A stretch of 64,000 nucleotides of DNA from a bacterium. Its GTDB lineage: Bacteria > Auribacterota > UBA3054. The position numbers and the translations under genes were made by a program. The DNA is taken from NCBI GenBank assembly GCA_017557885.1, contig JAFYXV010000001.1, forward strand, positions 1 to 64,000, given 5' to 3'. The notes beneath the pieces are model-generated. The model was not told where the DNA came from. It searched no databases and saw only the letters and a program-made list of their open reading frames with translations. Position 1 is the first letter of the stretch. Each line of letters begins with the position of its first letter. This document shows, in pieces, positions 7,691-16,231 of the stretch.

Positions 7691-10126
7691 ATGAAACAAA
7701 TAAGCAATATATTTTTATTTATAATTTGTTTTTTGGCGGTTTCTTGTTTATCTTTTGCAGAAACTCAAACTGACGTTTTTTTTAACAAAAGCCAAGGCTC
7801 GGTGATATTGACCGTTCCATATTATGAACACAATGGTAATTCTGCAACGAATTTGGATATTATCTTGCAGCCTGGAGATATGTATCAGCCTTCGGATCAT
7901 GGTAATGGTTTCGTTTATAAAAAATACGGTTTTATGCCAGATATGGTATCAAATAGCATATTAGTTTTGAGTGATAGAATTCCGCGCTTTCATAACAATT
8001 CGAATGAAAAGATCGATGAAGAATTTTTGCAGGTAAAGAAAGCGATTGCGTCCACAAATGTTCCTGATTGGTGGATTGAGAAAAAGGTTGAGGATTTTAA
8101 AATTAAAGAGGATGCTTACAGATCAAATTTAGATTATCTTAAAAAGATGCACAACCAGTATGAGGAAAGGAAATTAGAGTTTCCAAAACCCGATCAAAGA
8201 AAAACACTTGACGAAGAATATGCAAAAACCTTCAAGGATATAGAACGGAAAATACATAATCTTAGTGAAGTGACCAATATAACCGCAAAGAGCCTTAAAC
8301 AATTAAATAAAGTTAAAGCTGATATAGACAAAGACGGCTTAAGCAATTTTGAAGAATTCTATTGCGATTCTAATCCGCTTTTAAAAAACGGCGTAGCCGT
8401 TTACCCGCATCTCTTGGAGATCAAAACAAACGGATACGACGTTGTAACCAACTTTTTCATGGTTGCTAATCTTACGAAAACAAACAGCGTTTATTGCTTA
8501 GATTATCCGAACAAAGATGTGGGCCAAAAGTATGCGCCAATTATTAAGGCTATGGATTTGCAAACTTCAACGAATGGACAAGGTCAAATCATCTTAAATC
8601 TGGGGCCGAAACAAAAAGTTAAGTTTTATTTGCTTATTAAGAAGGATCTGTTGGCTTACCGCATGTTAAATTATTACACAATTAAAATTCGTTCGACAAA
8701 TGTTTTTGACTCCGATTTGTACAAAGCATTGTTAAAACTTTATGTGTCTGGTACTCACCATACGGAATTGATCCCGCCGGTGATTAAATCTCCGAAAGTT
8801 GGGGAGTATTTTAGAACGCTTAAAAATGTTAAATTTGCTTGGGTCTCCACGAATGAAAATGCTGTAGTTTATTCTTCCAGCGTTCCGGCGTATAACGTAT
8901 TTATATACGACAACAATGGTCATGAGGCTGGTTTTGCGCTTGGAGGCCTAGGCTGGATGAAGGGCGATCATACATTAATTAAGCAGGACCGCTGTGATAA
9001 CATTAAACCTGGAAATTATATATGGAGAGTAGTTAAGCAGGATGCTTATAATTCCCCGGTTTGTTCCGACTGGGGATGGTTTGCGGTCGGAAAGGAAATA
9101 TCGCCGAGCGACACGTTGGACAAACCAAGAAGAGTTCCTCCTGTTGACGAAAGGTTGACAAGAAAAGGCCTTAATTTTATCGTGGGACAGCGCGAAGATA
9201 AATGGTTGTCAAATGAAAACGAAGACGCAAATTCTAAACCTTACTTTCTTTATCCTTTGCCGGAAGGCCTTCAGTTAGGAGTTCTTGAGGATGGACGTTC
9301 CGGCTGGTTTTTATACGGCGCCGCGGAATCACCAGGGTGTTTTACAAATTATTATGTCAAGTTTTCCGGAGATGCTTGGGTCACTAATCGTCAGGTAATT
9401 ACTGTTTTGAATTCTTTGGACAAAATTAAGACTAATTCCATATATCGTGTCAATTATCAAACAGTTTCTCATGAAGTGACAGTGAATATTCCTTTCAAAT
9501 ATTCAGCGAGTGAATTTTATAATGCTTTTGAAGGGAAGAACGGACCGATGCTAAACGCAGACGCTCAAGCGGATTTTGCCGAGGATTTGCCAGAAGGTCT
9601 TGCCGGCCAAAAATCAGACGATGATTACATAATTTCCGGGACGCCTAAAAAAGCTGGAATATATACGAATTATTTTGTCGTTTCCGACGGGGTGCGTTCT
9701 GCGAAAGAAAGGCATGTTTTCAAGATTCAGGATATCGGCGAACCTTCTCCAGTAAAAAAGCCAGAAAACAAACATGAAATCTCTTTTTTGGCGAATCACA
9801 AGCCGGGTTTGGTAGAGCACAGAATGAAAGTTGGCGAAAAGTACAAATATCCCATGGGAATGGATTGGATATCTGCCGATCCTGCAATGAAAAAGAACAT
9901 GAAAAATGAAGAGCAGGTGGACGCGGACTTTTTGCGGCCTCTTCCAGACGGATTTATTATGTCCATAGAATCTGAAGAAATAAAAGACAAAACATATGAT
10001 TATTTTATGCTTTGTGCCAATCCAAGGGCCGAGGGAACGTTTACTAATTTTGCCAGGATAGTCAACACTGAATTCGTGTACACCAACATGCATATATTTA
10101 AAATTGAAAAAGGGAAAAAATATTAA
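7691..10126 (+). CDS. Large secreted protein with TSP3/EF-hand-like and He_PIG-like domains (cassette 1)
   Basis: 811 residues from ATG 7691, chosen because it begins a clear signal peptide ending near SCLSFA. It is paralogous to the protein at 16228-18246: shared are LTVPYF/Y, the Y-P-I/L-GD-Y pattern, WWI-K, a calcium-loop segment (DIDKDGLSNFEEFYC then SNPLLK), GNYIWRVVK, and SDWGWFAVGKEI. Toward the C-terminus there is a He_PIG-like segment (LPEGLAG then IISGTPKKAG). Predicted to be exported and surface-associated; its biochemical role is unknown. The DNA is clearly more AT-rich than the neighbouring genes and codon use differs (many AAA, TTT, AAT), suggesting separate ancestry or transfer. 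Confidence 0.75.
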   Translation: MKQISNIFLFIICFLAVSCLSFAETQTDVFFNKSQGSVILTVPYYEHNGNSATNLDIILQPGDMYQPSDHGNGFVYKKYGFMPDMVSNSILVLSDRIPRFHNNSNEKIDEEFLQVKKAIASTNVPDWWIEKKVEDFKIKEDAYRSNLDYLKKMHNQYEERKLEFPKPDQRKTLDEEYAKTFKDIERKIHNLSEVTNITAKSLKQLNKVKADIDKDGLSNFEEFYCDSNPLLKNGVAVYPHLLEIKTNGYDVVTNFFMVANLTKTNSVYCLDYPNKDVGQKYAPIIKAMDLQTSTNGQGQIILNLGPKQKVKFYLLIKKDLLAYRMLNYYTIKIRSTNVFDSDLYKALLKLYVSGTHHTELIPPVIKSPKVGEYFRTLKNVKFAWVSTNENAVVYSSSVPAYNVFIYDNNGHEAGFALGGLGWMKGDHTLIKQDRCDNIKPGNYIWRVVKQDAYNSPVCSDWGWFAVGKEISPSDTLDKPRRVPPVDERLTRKGLNFIVGQREDKWLSNENEDANSKPYFLYPLPEGLQLGVLEDGRSGWFLYGAAESPGCFTNYYVKFSGDAWVTNRQVITVLNSLDKIKTNSIYRVNYQTVSHEVTVNIPFKYSASEFYNAFEGKNGPMLNADAQADFAEDLPEGLAGQKSDDDYIISGTPKKAGIYTNYFVVSDGVRSAKERHVFKIQDIGEPSPVKKPENKHEISFLANHKPGLVEHRMKVGEKYKYPMGMDWISADPAMKKNMKNEEQVDADFLRPLPDGFIMSIESEEIKDKTYDYFMLCANPRAEGTFTNFARIVNTEFVYTNMHIFKIEKGKKY

Positions 10127-10237
10127 GGCGCTTAAATCTCTTTTTAACGATAATGACAATGAACCTCAAACGAACTCCTTTTCGTCCTTAATTAATTGTA
10201 AAATATAATGTAATGCAATAATATCGGAGAGAATGAT

Positions 10238-12427
10238 ATGAACAGGACGCGCTTTTTAAGTTTTCTTCTGACGATTCAGCTGGCGGCGCTGACAGTATTT
10301 TCCTGCGCCCGATCGGTTTTTGCTTCCGATGATTTTTTCTGCGACAGCGCCGGGGAAAATCAGCAGGTCTTGACGCTTCCTGATACGGTCTGCGCGGCCG
10401 GAACGCTCGTTCCGGATGAAAGTTCAATTCCCCTCGATTGGGAGGGGACCTACGACGGCGGCAGCGGCAAGCTAGTCATCCGCCGCAGCATGGATATGCA
10501 CCTTGACCCAATAGGCGAAGGGGAAGGCGACACGGTGGTCACGGGAACCATAACCATCTGGCCCTACGAGGGGGACCTCAACTCCGTTTACGAGGGTTCG
10601 TATAAGTTCAGCGGCACTTTCAACAGGACCACCGGGGAAATAGTCATCCAGGGCAACGAGTGGGTAAGCTATCCTGTGAAGAAAGACGGCGGGGAAGCGC
10701 CGGACTGGGACTTTTTCGTTTTCAGCGGGAATATGGGCTCCGGCAAGCTCACCGGCGCCACGGTCCGGGGTAACTGGAAGATGTACCCCAAGAACTATGA
10801 CGGCGACGATATCGATTCCGGGTTCCAGCTGGCGAAAGACAACAACAGTTTCGTGCACAGCAACAAAGAATACGGCGGATTTACCGGGACGACGAATTAC
10901 GTTGTCAGCGCGGAACTTTTCAACCGGCTGAAAGAGTTCACTTCAAGCGAATCGGAAGTCAATCTCCTGAAAAAAGAAATGTACGAAGAGTGGTACGGCT
11001 CCTGCTACGGCATTTCCACAACCATGGCGTTAACTTTCAAAAAGCTCCTGGATGCCGAGGATATCTCGGGAGAGACGCTGGTCTCGAACGAATATTTCCG
11101 TATGCCTCAGCCCAAGGAAGACCAGCAGCTTAAAGACATCATAAACTATTACCAGCTCTCCCAGTTTCTGGAAAATTACGGCGACACTGCCGGGAAGCGT
11201 AAAAATTACAACCCCTCCTTGTGGAGCGGCTGGATCTATAGCGATGACACGAAGTATCCCAACGTCAGCCTTTCGGGCTTTTTGGGCAATCTTGTAAATG
11301 CCGCCAAGGACGCCTGCGAGAAGGGCAGCGTGCTGCTTTTCGGGTTTAGCTGCTATGACTTCGGGCATCTGGTCATTGTCACGGGATACTCTGTCAGCGA
11401 AGACGGCTACCGGCTGAAACTCTATGATATGAATTCTGTGGGGGAATTTGGGGATAGCGGCCATTTCTCTTATATGAACATCCCCAAGGATCTCTTGTCT
11501 TTTAACTTGGTAACCGGCGACGGCGACATCATAGACGAGGACAATTACATTGCCGTAAGTTATTTGGAGCCGACACCGCTTGACGAGATCAAATACTGCG
11601 CCTCGTCAGAAAAAGGCCGCGGCTCGAAGGACATTACGCTAATCTTTGGCAAAGACAGCCAATTCACCCTGAGAACCTCCAAAGGGAAGACGCTGACCTA
11701 CAGAAGATCCGCCTTCAGCGGAGACCTTTCCATCGACGCCGTAAACTATAAGGAAAACAAGATCAAAATAAAGACCAAACGCTGCGATGCCTTCAAGATC
11801 TCACCCCTTGGGAAAAACATCGACATCCAAGTTTACGACGACGACAATTACAAGGGCGTAAAGGGCAAAAACATCAGATCCATCGATCTTGCTCTTTCCG
11901 GCGACATGAAGCTGCACGGAAGCGCATACGCCTTCAAAGCCTATTCCTCCGTGGAGGAGATGCTGGATGAGGAGGAAAGCGGTCTGGCTTCCATCAGCGG
12001 CAAGGCCAGAGGCCCTGTCACCATCCGAAGCGGAAAGGAAAAAGTGGAAGCCAAATCCAGCAGCAAGATCTCCCATGTTAGGACGGCTGTTTATCAGGAC
12101 GTTAGGACCGCGGGAGGAGAGATCAAAGGCAGAAGAGCCTCCGTCTCTGTTAACGCCGCGGAAGATCTGTCAAGCCGCGACCTGAGGGAAAGCGGCAAGA
12201 TCTTTTTCGGGAAAGACGCCTATGTTTTTAGGGGAAATCAAGTCAAGCCTAAAATCTCGGTCTTCGCCGGCGCAAAGGGCTTGAAGAAAGGCAGGGATTA
12301 CAAAGTCAGCTACTCCGACAACAAAAAGCCCGGAACCGGCACGGTGACCGTGACCGGCATCGGGGAATACAAGGGCGAGATCTCAGCTACCTTCCAAATC
12401 GTGTCAAAAAAAGCGGATTTGCTATAA
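10238..12427 (+). CDS. Secreted papain-fold cysteine-peptidase-like protein
   Basis: 729 residues with a signal peptide (cleavage near SVFA-SD, residues 28-31). After a beta-rich N-terminal region, a possible papain-type catalytic set appears: Cys256 in GSCYGIS, His377 in FGHLVIVTGY and Asp397/Asn399 in LYDMNS. The C-terminus carries a domain ending in KKPGTGTVTVTGIGEYKG, a motif common in surface proteins of gut Clostridia. Predicted extracellular or surface peptidase, or an inactive relative. A GGAG-type site precedes ATG 10238. GC content returns to that of the core genes, in contrast to the AT-rich cassette just upstream. The gene overlaps the predicted folD promoter at its 3' end. Confidence 0.7.
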   Translation: MNRTRFLSFLLTIQLAALTVFSCARSVFASDDFFCDSAGENQQVLTLPDTVCAAGTLVPDESSIPLDWEGTYDGGSGKLVIRRSMDMHLDPIGEGEGDTVVTGTITIWPYEGDLNSVYEGSYKFSGTFNRTTGEIVIQGNEWVSYPVKKDGGEAPDWDFFVFSGNMGSGKLTGATVRGNWKMYPKNYDGDDIDSGFQLAKDNNSFVHSNKEYGGFTGTTNYVVSAELFNRLKEFTSSESEVNLLKKEMYEEWYGSCYGISTTMALTFKKLLDAEDISGETLVSNEYFRMPQPKEDQQLKDIINYYQLSQFLENYGDTAGKRKNYNPSLWSGWIYSDDTKYPNVSLSGFLGNLVNAAKDACEKGSVLLFGFSCYDFGHLVIVTGYSVSEDGYRLKLYDMNSVGEFGDSGHFSYMNIPKDLLSFNLVTGDGDIIDEDNYIAVSYLEPTPLDEIKYCASSEKGRGSKDITLIFGKDSQFTLRTSKGKTLTYRRSAFSGDLSIDAVNYKENKIKIKTKRCDAFKISPLGKNIDIQVYDDDNYKGVKGKNIRSIDLALSGDMKLHGSAYAFKAYSSVEEMLDEEESGLASISGKARGPVTIRSGKEKVEAKSSSKISHVRTAVYQDVRTAGGEIKGRRASVSVNAAEDLSSRDLRESGKIFFGKDAYVFRGNQVKPKISVFAGAKGLKKGRDYKVSYSDNKKPGTGTVTVTGIGEYKGEISATFQIVSKKADLL

Positions 12428-12428
12428 T
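12420..12428 (+). promoter_or_regulatory. Extended -10 promoter for folD
   Basis: TG-C-TATAAT, an extended -10 hexamer at 12423-12428, overlaps the stop codon of the preceding gene and lies about 55 bases before folD. No good -35 is needed for an extended -10, and none is obvious. Confidence 0.5.
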
Positions 12429-12482
12429 CGGTGTAGAATATTCGCAACCTTTTAATTCAAACATTACCTCCGGGAGCAAAAC

Positions 12483-13370
12483 ATGGAACCTCTTATTATC
12501 AACGGAAATGAAACGGCGGCCGCCATCCGCGCCGAGATGGCCAAGGAAGTGGAAGAAATGAAAAAGCAGGGCGTCGAGCCCGGACTTGGCTTCGTATTGG
12601 TGGGCGACAACCCCGCTTCGCAGGCTTACGTCAGGATGAAGAAGAAAGCCTGTGCGGAAGTCGGCATCACCGGCTATGACTATGAGCTCCCGAAGGAAAC
12701 CACCCAGGAAGAGCTTCTGAAGCTGGTGGACGAACTGAACCACGATCCCAAGATCGACGGCTTCATCGTGCAGCTGCCGCTGCCGAAGCACATTTCCGAA
12801 GAGGCGGTCATCGCCGCCACCGATCCCAAAAAGGACGTGGACTGCTTCCATCCCGTGAACGTAGGTAAGCTCTGCATCGGCGACACCGACGGTTTCTATC
12901 CCTGCACGCCCTACGGCGTGGTGGTATTGCTGCAGAGAGCCGGCATCGAAGTGAAAGGCAAACACGTGGTGATAGTCGGCCGCTCCAACATCGTGGGCAA
13001 ACCGCTGGCCAACCTGCTCGTGCAGAAACGCGACGGCGCCAACGCCACCGTCACGATCTGCCACACCGGCACGAAGGACATCCCCTCCATCACCAGGCAG
13101 GGCGACATCGTGGTGGCCGCTATCGGACGTCCCAACACCATCACCGCCGACATGGTGAAAGAAGGCGCTGTGGTCGTGGACGTGGGCGTCAACAGAGTGG
13201 AAGATCCTTCGGCTAAGCGCGGCTACCGCCTGGTGGGCGACGTGGACTACGAGAACGTCGCGCCCAAGTGCTCCGCCATCACGCCGGTCCCCGGCGGCGT
13301 CGGTCCCATGACCATCGCCATGCTTCTCATGAACGGCCTGAAAGCCGCCAAGAGGAGACTCCCTAAATAA
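12483..13370 (+). CDS. folD: Bifunctional methylenetetrahydrofolate dehydrogenase/cyclohydrolase
   Basis: 295 residues, the usual length. FolD interconverts 5,10-methylene-, 5,10-methenyl- and 10-formyl-tetrahydrofolate with NADP, supplying one-carbon units for purine and formyl-methionine synthesis. Visible signatures are SQAYVRMKKK with the catalytic lysine (about Lys53), GFIVQLPLP, KDVDCFHP, the cofactor-binding VVIVGRSNIVGKP and the C-terminal TPVPGGVGPMT. The metallophosphoesterase gene follows after 3 bases, suggesting cotranscription, though no functional link is known. Confidence 0.97.
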   Translation: MEPLIINGNETAAAIRAEMAKEVEEMKKQGVEPGLGFVLVGDNPASQAYVRMKKKACAEVGITGYDYELPKETTQEELLKLVDELNHDPKIDGFIVQLPLPKHISEEAVIAATDPKKDVDCFHPVNVGKLCIGDTDGFYPCTPYGVVVLLQRAGIEVKGKHVVIVGRSNIVGKPLANLLVQKRDGANATVTICHTGTKDIPSITRQGDIVVAAIGRPNTITADMVKEGAVVVDVGVNRVEDPSAKRGYRLVGDVDYENVAPKCSAITPVPGGVGPMTIAMLLMNGLKAAKRRLPK

Positions 13371-13373
13371 AAG

Positions 13374-14393
13374 ATGCTAAGCGCCGCGCTCATACTGGCT
13401 CTGGCCATTTTCGGCCTGCTGCTCTTTATAGGGCGCGTTTCCTCCAGGCTGACTGAGAGGATCAGCGACCGCTATCTTTCTTTGGACATACCGTCGGGAA
13501 TATTGTGCGTCCTGGCGGTATGTCTTTATTTTTATATCCTCTTTTACAGGCGGGATCTTTTCAACGAGCCCATCTTCATATGGATCCTCATCGGAATAGC
13601 CGTTCTGACGCTCTTAGAGCCCTGCATCAGGCACAGCAAGATCCTTCAGAACAAAATAAACGCCGCGAAATTTCTTAGGACGCTGGAACCCAGGAAACTC
13701 GGTCCGGTCGTCTGCCAGCACTACGAGATAGGGATAGGCAAAGAAGGCCAGCGCTTGGTGCAGCTAAGTGACCTGCATTACAACGATCTTTCCAAGCTTT
13801 TCCTCAAGGAAGTGGTAGCGGAGGTCAACAAACTTGAGCCAGATTATATCGCCATCACAGGCGACTTCATCCAGAAGTTAAAAGACATCCCGGAATTAAC
13901 GGAACTTCTCGGTAAACTCAAGGCCAAGGAAAAAGTCTTTTACGTCCTGGGCAATCATGACTTTTGGATCGGAGCGGAGAAACCCCTGACGGAAGCCCTG
14001 GATTCCCTGGGCTTCGTGCATTTAAGGAACGAAACTTTCGCGGCGGGGGAGACGATCTTTCTGGGCTCGGAAGCCCCCTGGGGGAAGGAGATGTCCAAAT
14101 TCGCCTCCCTCGACAAGGAAAAACTTATTATCGCCCTGGGCCACGACCCGGACGAATGGGAAAATTGGCGGAAAATAGGAGCGCATCTTGTCCTCTCCGG
14201 GCACACCCACGGAGGACAAATCCGTTTCGGACTCTTCGGGCCGATGATCCTGCCTTCAAAATACGGCGCCATGATGGCGGAGAGAGTTCTTGCCAAAGAC
14301 GGCAGCGTTATGCTCATAAGCAGGGGATTGGGAAAGCCTTATTTCCGTTTTTGCAATCCAACTGAGATCACCATGATCGATATTCGTTTGTGA
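13374..14393 (+). CDS. Membrane-anchored metallophosphoesterase (YkuE/YaeI-like)
   Basis: 339 residues. Hydrophobic segments at about 3-20, 38-58 and 66-84 precede a calcineurin-like phosphoesterase domain with all metal-binding motifs: SDLH near 128, ITGDF, VLGNHDFW, and LSGHTHGGQI. The ending LPSKYG plus a short GxGxPxRxxNPxE-like tail matches the YkuE/YaeI group, which acts on the membrane side on lipid-linked or phospholipid substrates. The exact substrate cannot be read from sequence. Starts 3 bases after folD. Confidence 0.88.
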   Translation: MLSAALILALAIFGLLLFIGRVSSRLTERISDRYLSLDIPSGILCVLAVCLYFYILFYRRDLFNEPIFIWILIGIAVLTLLEPCIRHSKILQNKINAAKFLRTLEPRKLGPVVCQHYEIGIGKEGQRLVQLSDLHYNDLSKLFLKEVVAEVNKLEPDYIAITGDFIQKLKDIPELTELLGKLKAKEKVFYVLGNHDFWIGAEKPLTEALDSLGFVHLRNETFAAGETIFLGSEAPWGKEMSKFASLDKEKLIIALGHDPDEWENWRKIGAHLVLSGHTHGGQIRFGLFGPMILPSKYGAMMAERVLAKDGSVMLISRGLGKPYFRFCNPTEITMIDIRL

Positions 14394-14475
14394 TTTTTAG
14401 ATCGGTTTGCAAAATCTGTTCCTCTTTAATATGTGTTGACACTTTGTTTCTAAAAAGTTAAAGGAGACAGGTGAC

Positions 14476-14913
14476 ATGAAAGACAGAATTCGGTATAGTA
14501 TGGCATTCAAGCTAAAAGTCATGGAAGAGCTCAGGGACGGGAAGTGGAAATCAGTATCAGGAGCGGCAACGGCATACGGGATTTCTTATAACACAGTTTA
14601 TGTTTGGATGCGGGCTCTTGGCTTCGAACATCTAAAAGGGAGGTTGATCTACGTGAAAACTAGAACAGAACTAGATGAGATCAAGAGACTTAAGGAAGAG
14701 CTCAGAAGATTGAAAATACAGCTGTCGGATGAGATACTTGATCACAAAATTGACGAAGCCGCCCTCCAGATCGCCTGCAGCAAACTAGGGATAACCCCAG
14801 AAGAGCTAAAAAAAAGAGCGCCGAAAAATAGCGCATATGATCTGCTCAAAGATAAAAAGAAAAGTATCCGCCATTTGCAGGAAGCTAGGCATGACAAGGC
14901 AGTGGTTTTATAG
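14476..14913 (+). CDS. IS3-family transposase OrfA
   Basis: 145 residues. An N-terminal helix-turn-helix (SGAATAYGISYNTVYVWM) is followed by a leucine-zipper-like helix (about 62-95), the usual OrfA layout for terminal-repeat recognition and oligomerisation. A strong AAAGGAGA site precedes ATG 14476. Its 3' end overlaps orfB by about 75 bases. The two frames are related as +1, not the -1 usual in this family, so a standard -1 frameshift would not make OrfAB. Confidence 0.9.
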   Translation: MKDRIRYSMAFKLKVMEELRDGKWKSVSGAATAYGISYNTVYVWMRALGFEHLKGRLIYVKTRTELDEIKRLKEELRRLKIQLSDEILDHKIDEAALQIACSKLGITPEELKKRAPKNSAYDLLKDKKKSIRHLQEARHDKAVVL

Positions 14914-15691
14914 CAGCGAGAAAGCAAGGAAACGTCATGAGGTCAACGAAGGCCTTGTCGTAGAGTTTGTGCGCCAGGAAAGGCAAGTCAATCCCCGAGC
15001 AGGGACGAAGAAAGTGCTGTTTGCCATACGCTCCGAACTAAAGAGAGCCGGGATAAGCATCGGTATAAACAGATTCGGCAACTTGTTGAAGAAAAACAAT
15101 CTCCTGGTAAAGAAACGCAAGAAATACCAATGCCGCACCACCAAGCAGGATCCGTCCCTTATACCGTCTCCCAATTTGGTGAAAGATCTAAAGATAGACT
15201 CTCCCAATCAGGCGATATGCTCCGACATAACCTACGTCTACACCAAAGAAGGTTTTGTTTATCTGTCGCTGATGATGGACATGTTTGCCAAGGACATAGT
15301 CGGATACGACGTAAGAGATGATCTAACGACTGAAGGGCCCCTGGCGGCGTTGAAGATGGCGTCTAAAAAGCTAGGCCCGGAAGCTAAGCCGATAGCTCAT
15401 TCTGATCGAGGGTGCCAGTACGCATCGCATATGTATCGGGATCTTCTTGATTCACTGGGCTGGAGATCCAGCATGACAGAGGAATTGCACTGCTATGAAA
15501 ACGGAATGGCTGAAAGACTAAACGGCATATTGAAAAGCGAATATTATCTGGATTCGCAATTCAACACCAAAGAAGAAGCAAGGCAAGCGATCAAGAACGC
15601 AATCTGGACATACAATCACCGCAGACTGCACGAGAAACTGAATTACAGAACGCCGAGCGAATTCAGAAAAGCATTCAGTGGAGCCGCCTAA
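14837..15691 (+). CDS. IS3-family transposase OrfB (DDE integrase core)
   Basis: 284 residues. The catalytic D,D,E triad is visible: Asp in CSDITYV, Asp in AHSDRGCQY, and Glu in the segment ENGMAERLNGILKSE. The ending YNHRRLHEKLNYRTPSEF is typical of IS3-family integrase cores. No stop interrupts it, so the element may be active. Start ATG 14837 lies inside orfA; production either needs independent initiation here or an unusual +1 shift. Confidence 0.92.
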   Translation: MICSKIKRKVSAICRKLGMTRQWFYSSEKARKRHEVNEGLVVEFVRQERQVNPRAGTKKVLFAIRSELKRAGISIGINRFGNLLKKNNLLVKKRKKYQCRTTKQDPSLIPSPNLVKDLKIDSPNQAICSDITYVYTKEGFVYLSLMMDMFAKDIVGYDVRDDLTTEGPLAALKMASKKLGPEAKPIAHSDRGCQYASHMYRDLLDSLGWRSSMTEELHCYENGMAERLNGILKSEYYLDSQFNTKEEARQAIKNAIWTYNHRRLHEKLNYRTPSEFRKAFSGAA

Positions 15692-15736
15692 GTCAAACCA
15701 ACGGCCACCCCTAGGGGTGGATAGAATATACAAAAA

Positions 15737-16231
15737 ATGATAAACTATAACAAACTAACAAATCAAAACAATGTGTCAAATTTTAACCATGAAGGAACAG
15801 GCAGATTAATAATATTAGATCCAGATGCGAACGTTGATTCTGACGGGGACGGCTATAACGATAATGAAGAAATGGCTAGAGGGTCAAAAATAGATGACTC
15901 AAATGATATTCCTCTAATAATTTCTTCGGATGATAATATTCCAAAGGGATATAGAACATTGCAATATTTTTATAAATTTGATGTCAATGATAAAAGATAC
16001 CCAACATTTTTTTCCATAAGCGGATCTCTTCCTGAAGGATTGTGTATTTCTAAAGATGGTATTATTCATGGAAAACCGACAGAATGCGGAGCTTTTAGAT
16101 TAACTATATCCGCTAGCAACCAGATTGGTCACTTTGATGATCGCATTATAGAACTTAGCATTGAAGAACCTAAAGCTTCAACATTAACATTTGGTAAAGG
16201 CAGTTTAAAGCCAAAAGAGGATGCACAATGA
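15737..16231 (+). pseudogene. IS-truncated fragment of a secreted TSP3/He_PIG-domain protein (cassette 2)
   Basis: The open frame of 164 codons begins inside the IS right end: its first 14 codons are IS sequence and the homology to the accessory family begins at 15780. It encodes a calcium-loop repeat (DANVDSDGDGYNDNEEMARG) followed by a He_PIG-like domain (LPEGLCISKDGIIHGKP). It lacks a signal peptide, so it is best read as the 3' remainder of a longer gene broken by the element. It overlaps the next gene by 4 bases (ATGA), so translation may still feed into that gene. AT-rich like cassette 1. Confidence 0.65.

Larger units (their letters stand above)
14436..15779 (+). mobile_element. Complete IS3-family insertion sequence
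   Basis: Terminal inverted repeats TTGACACTTTGTTT (14436-14449) and its near-complement at 15766-15779 match at 13 of 14 positions and bracket orfA and orfB. No target-site duplication is visible next to these ends (left flank ends ATGTG, right flank begins ATTTT), which suggests rearrangement at one end. The same right end, decayed, occurs at 7147-7378 next to the same accessory gene family. Confidence 0.85.

Noticed and set aside
14434-15790. Target-site duplication around the IS3 element
   Set aside because: Flanking bases on the two sides do not match at any register tested by eye.
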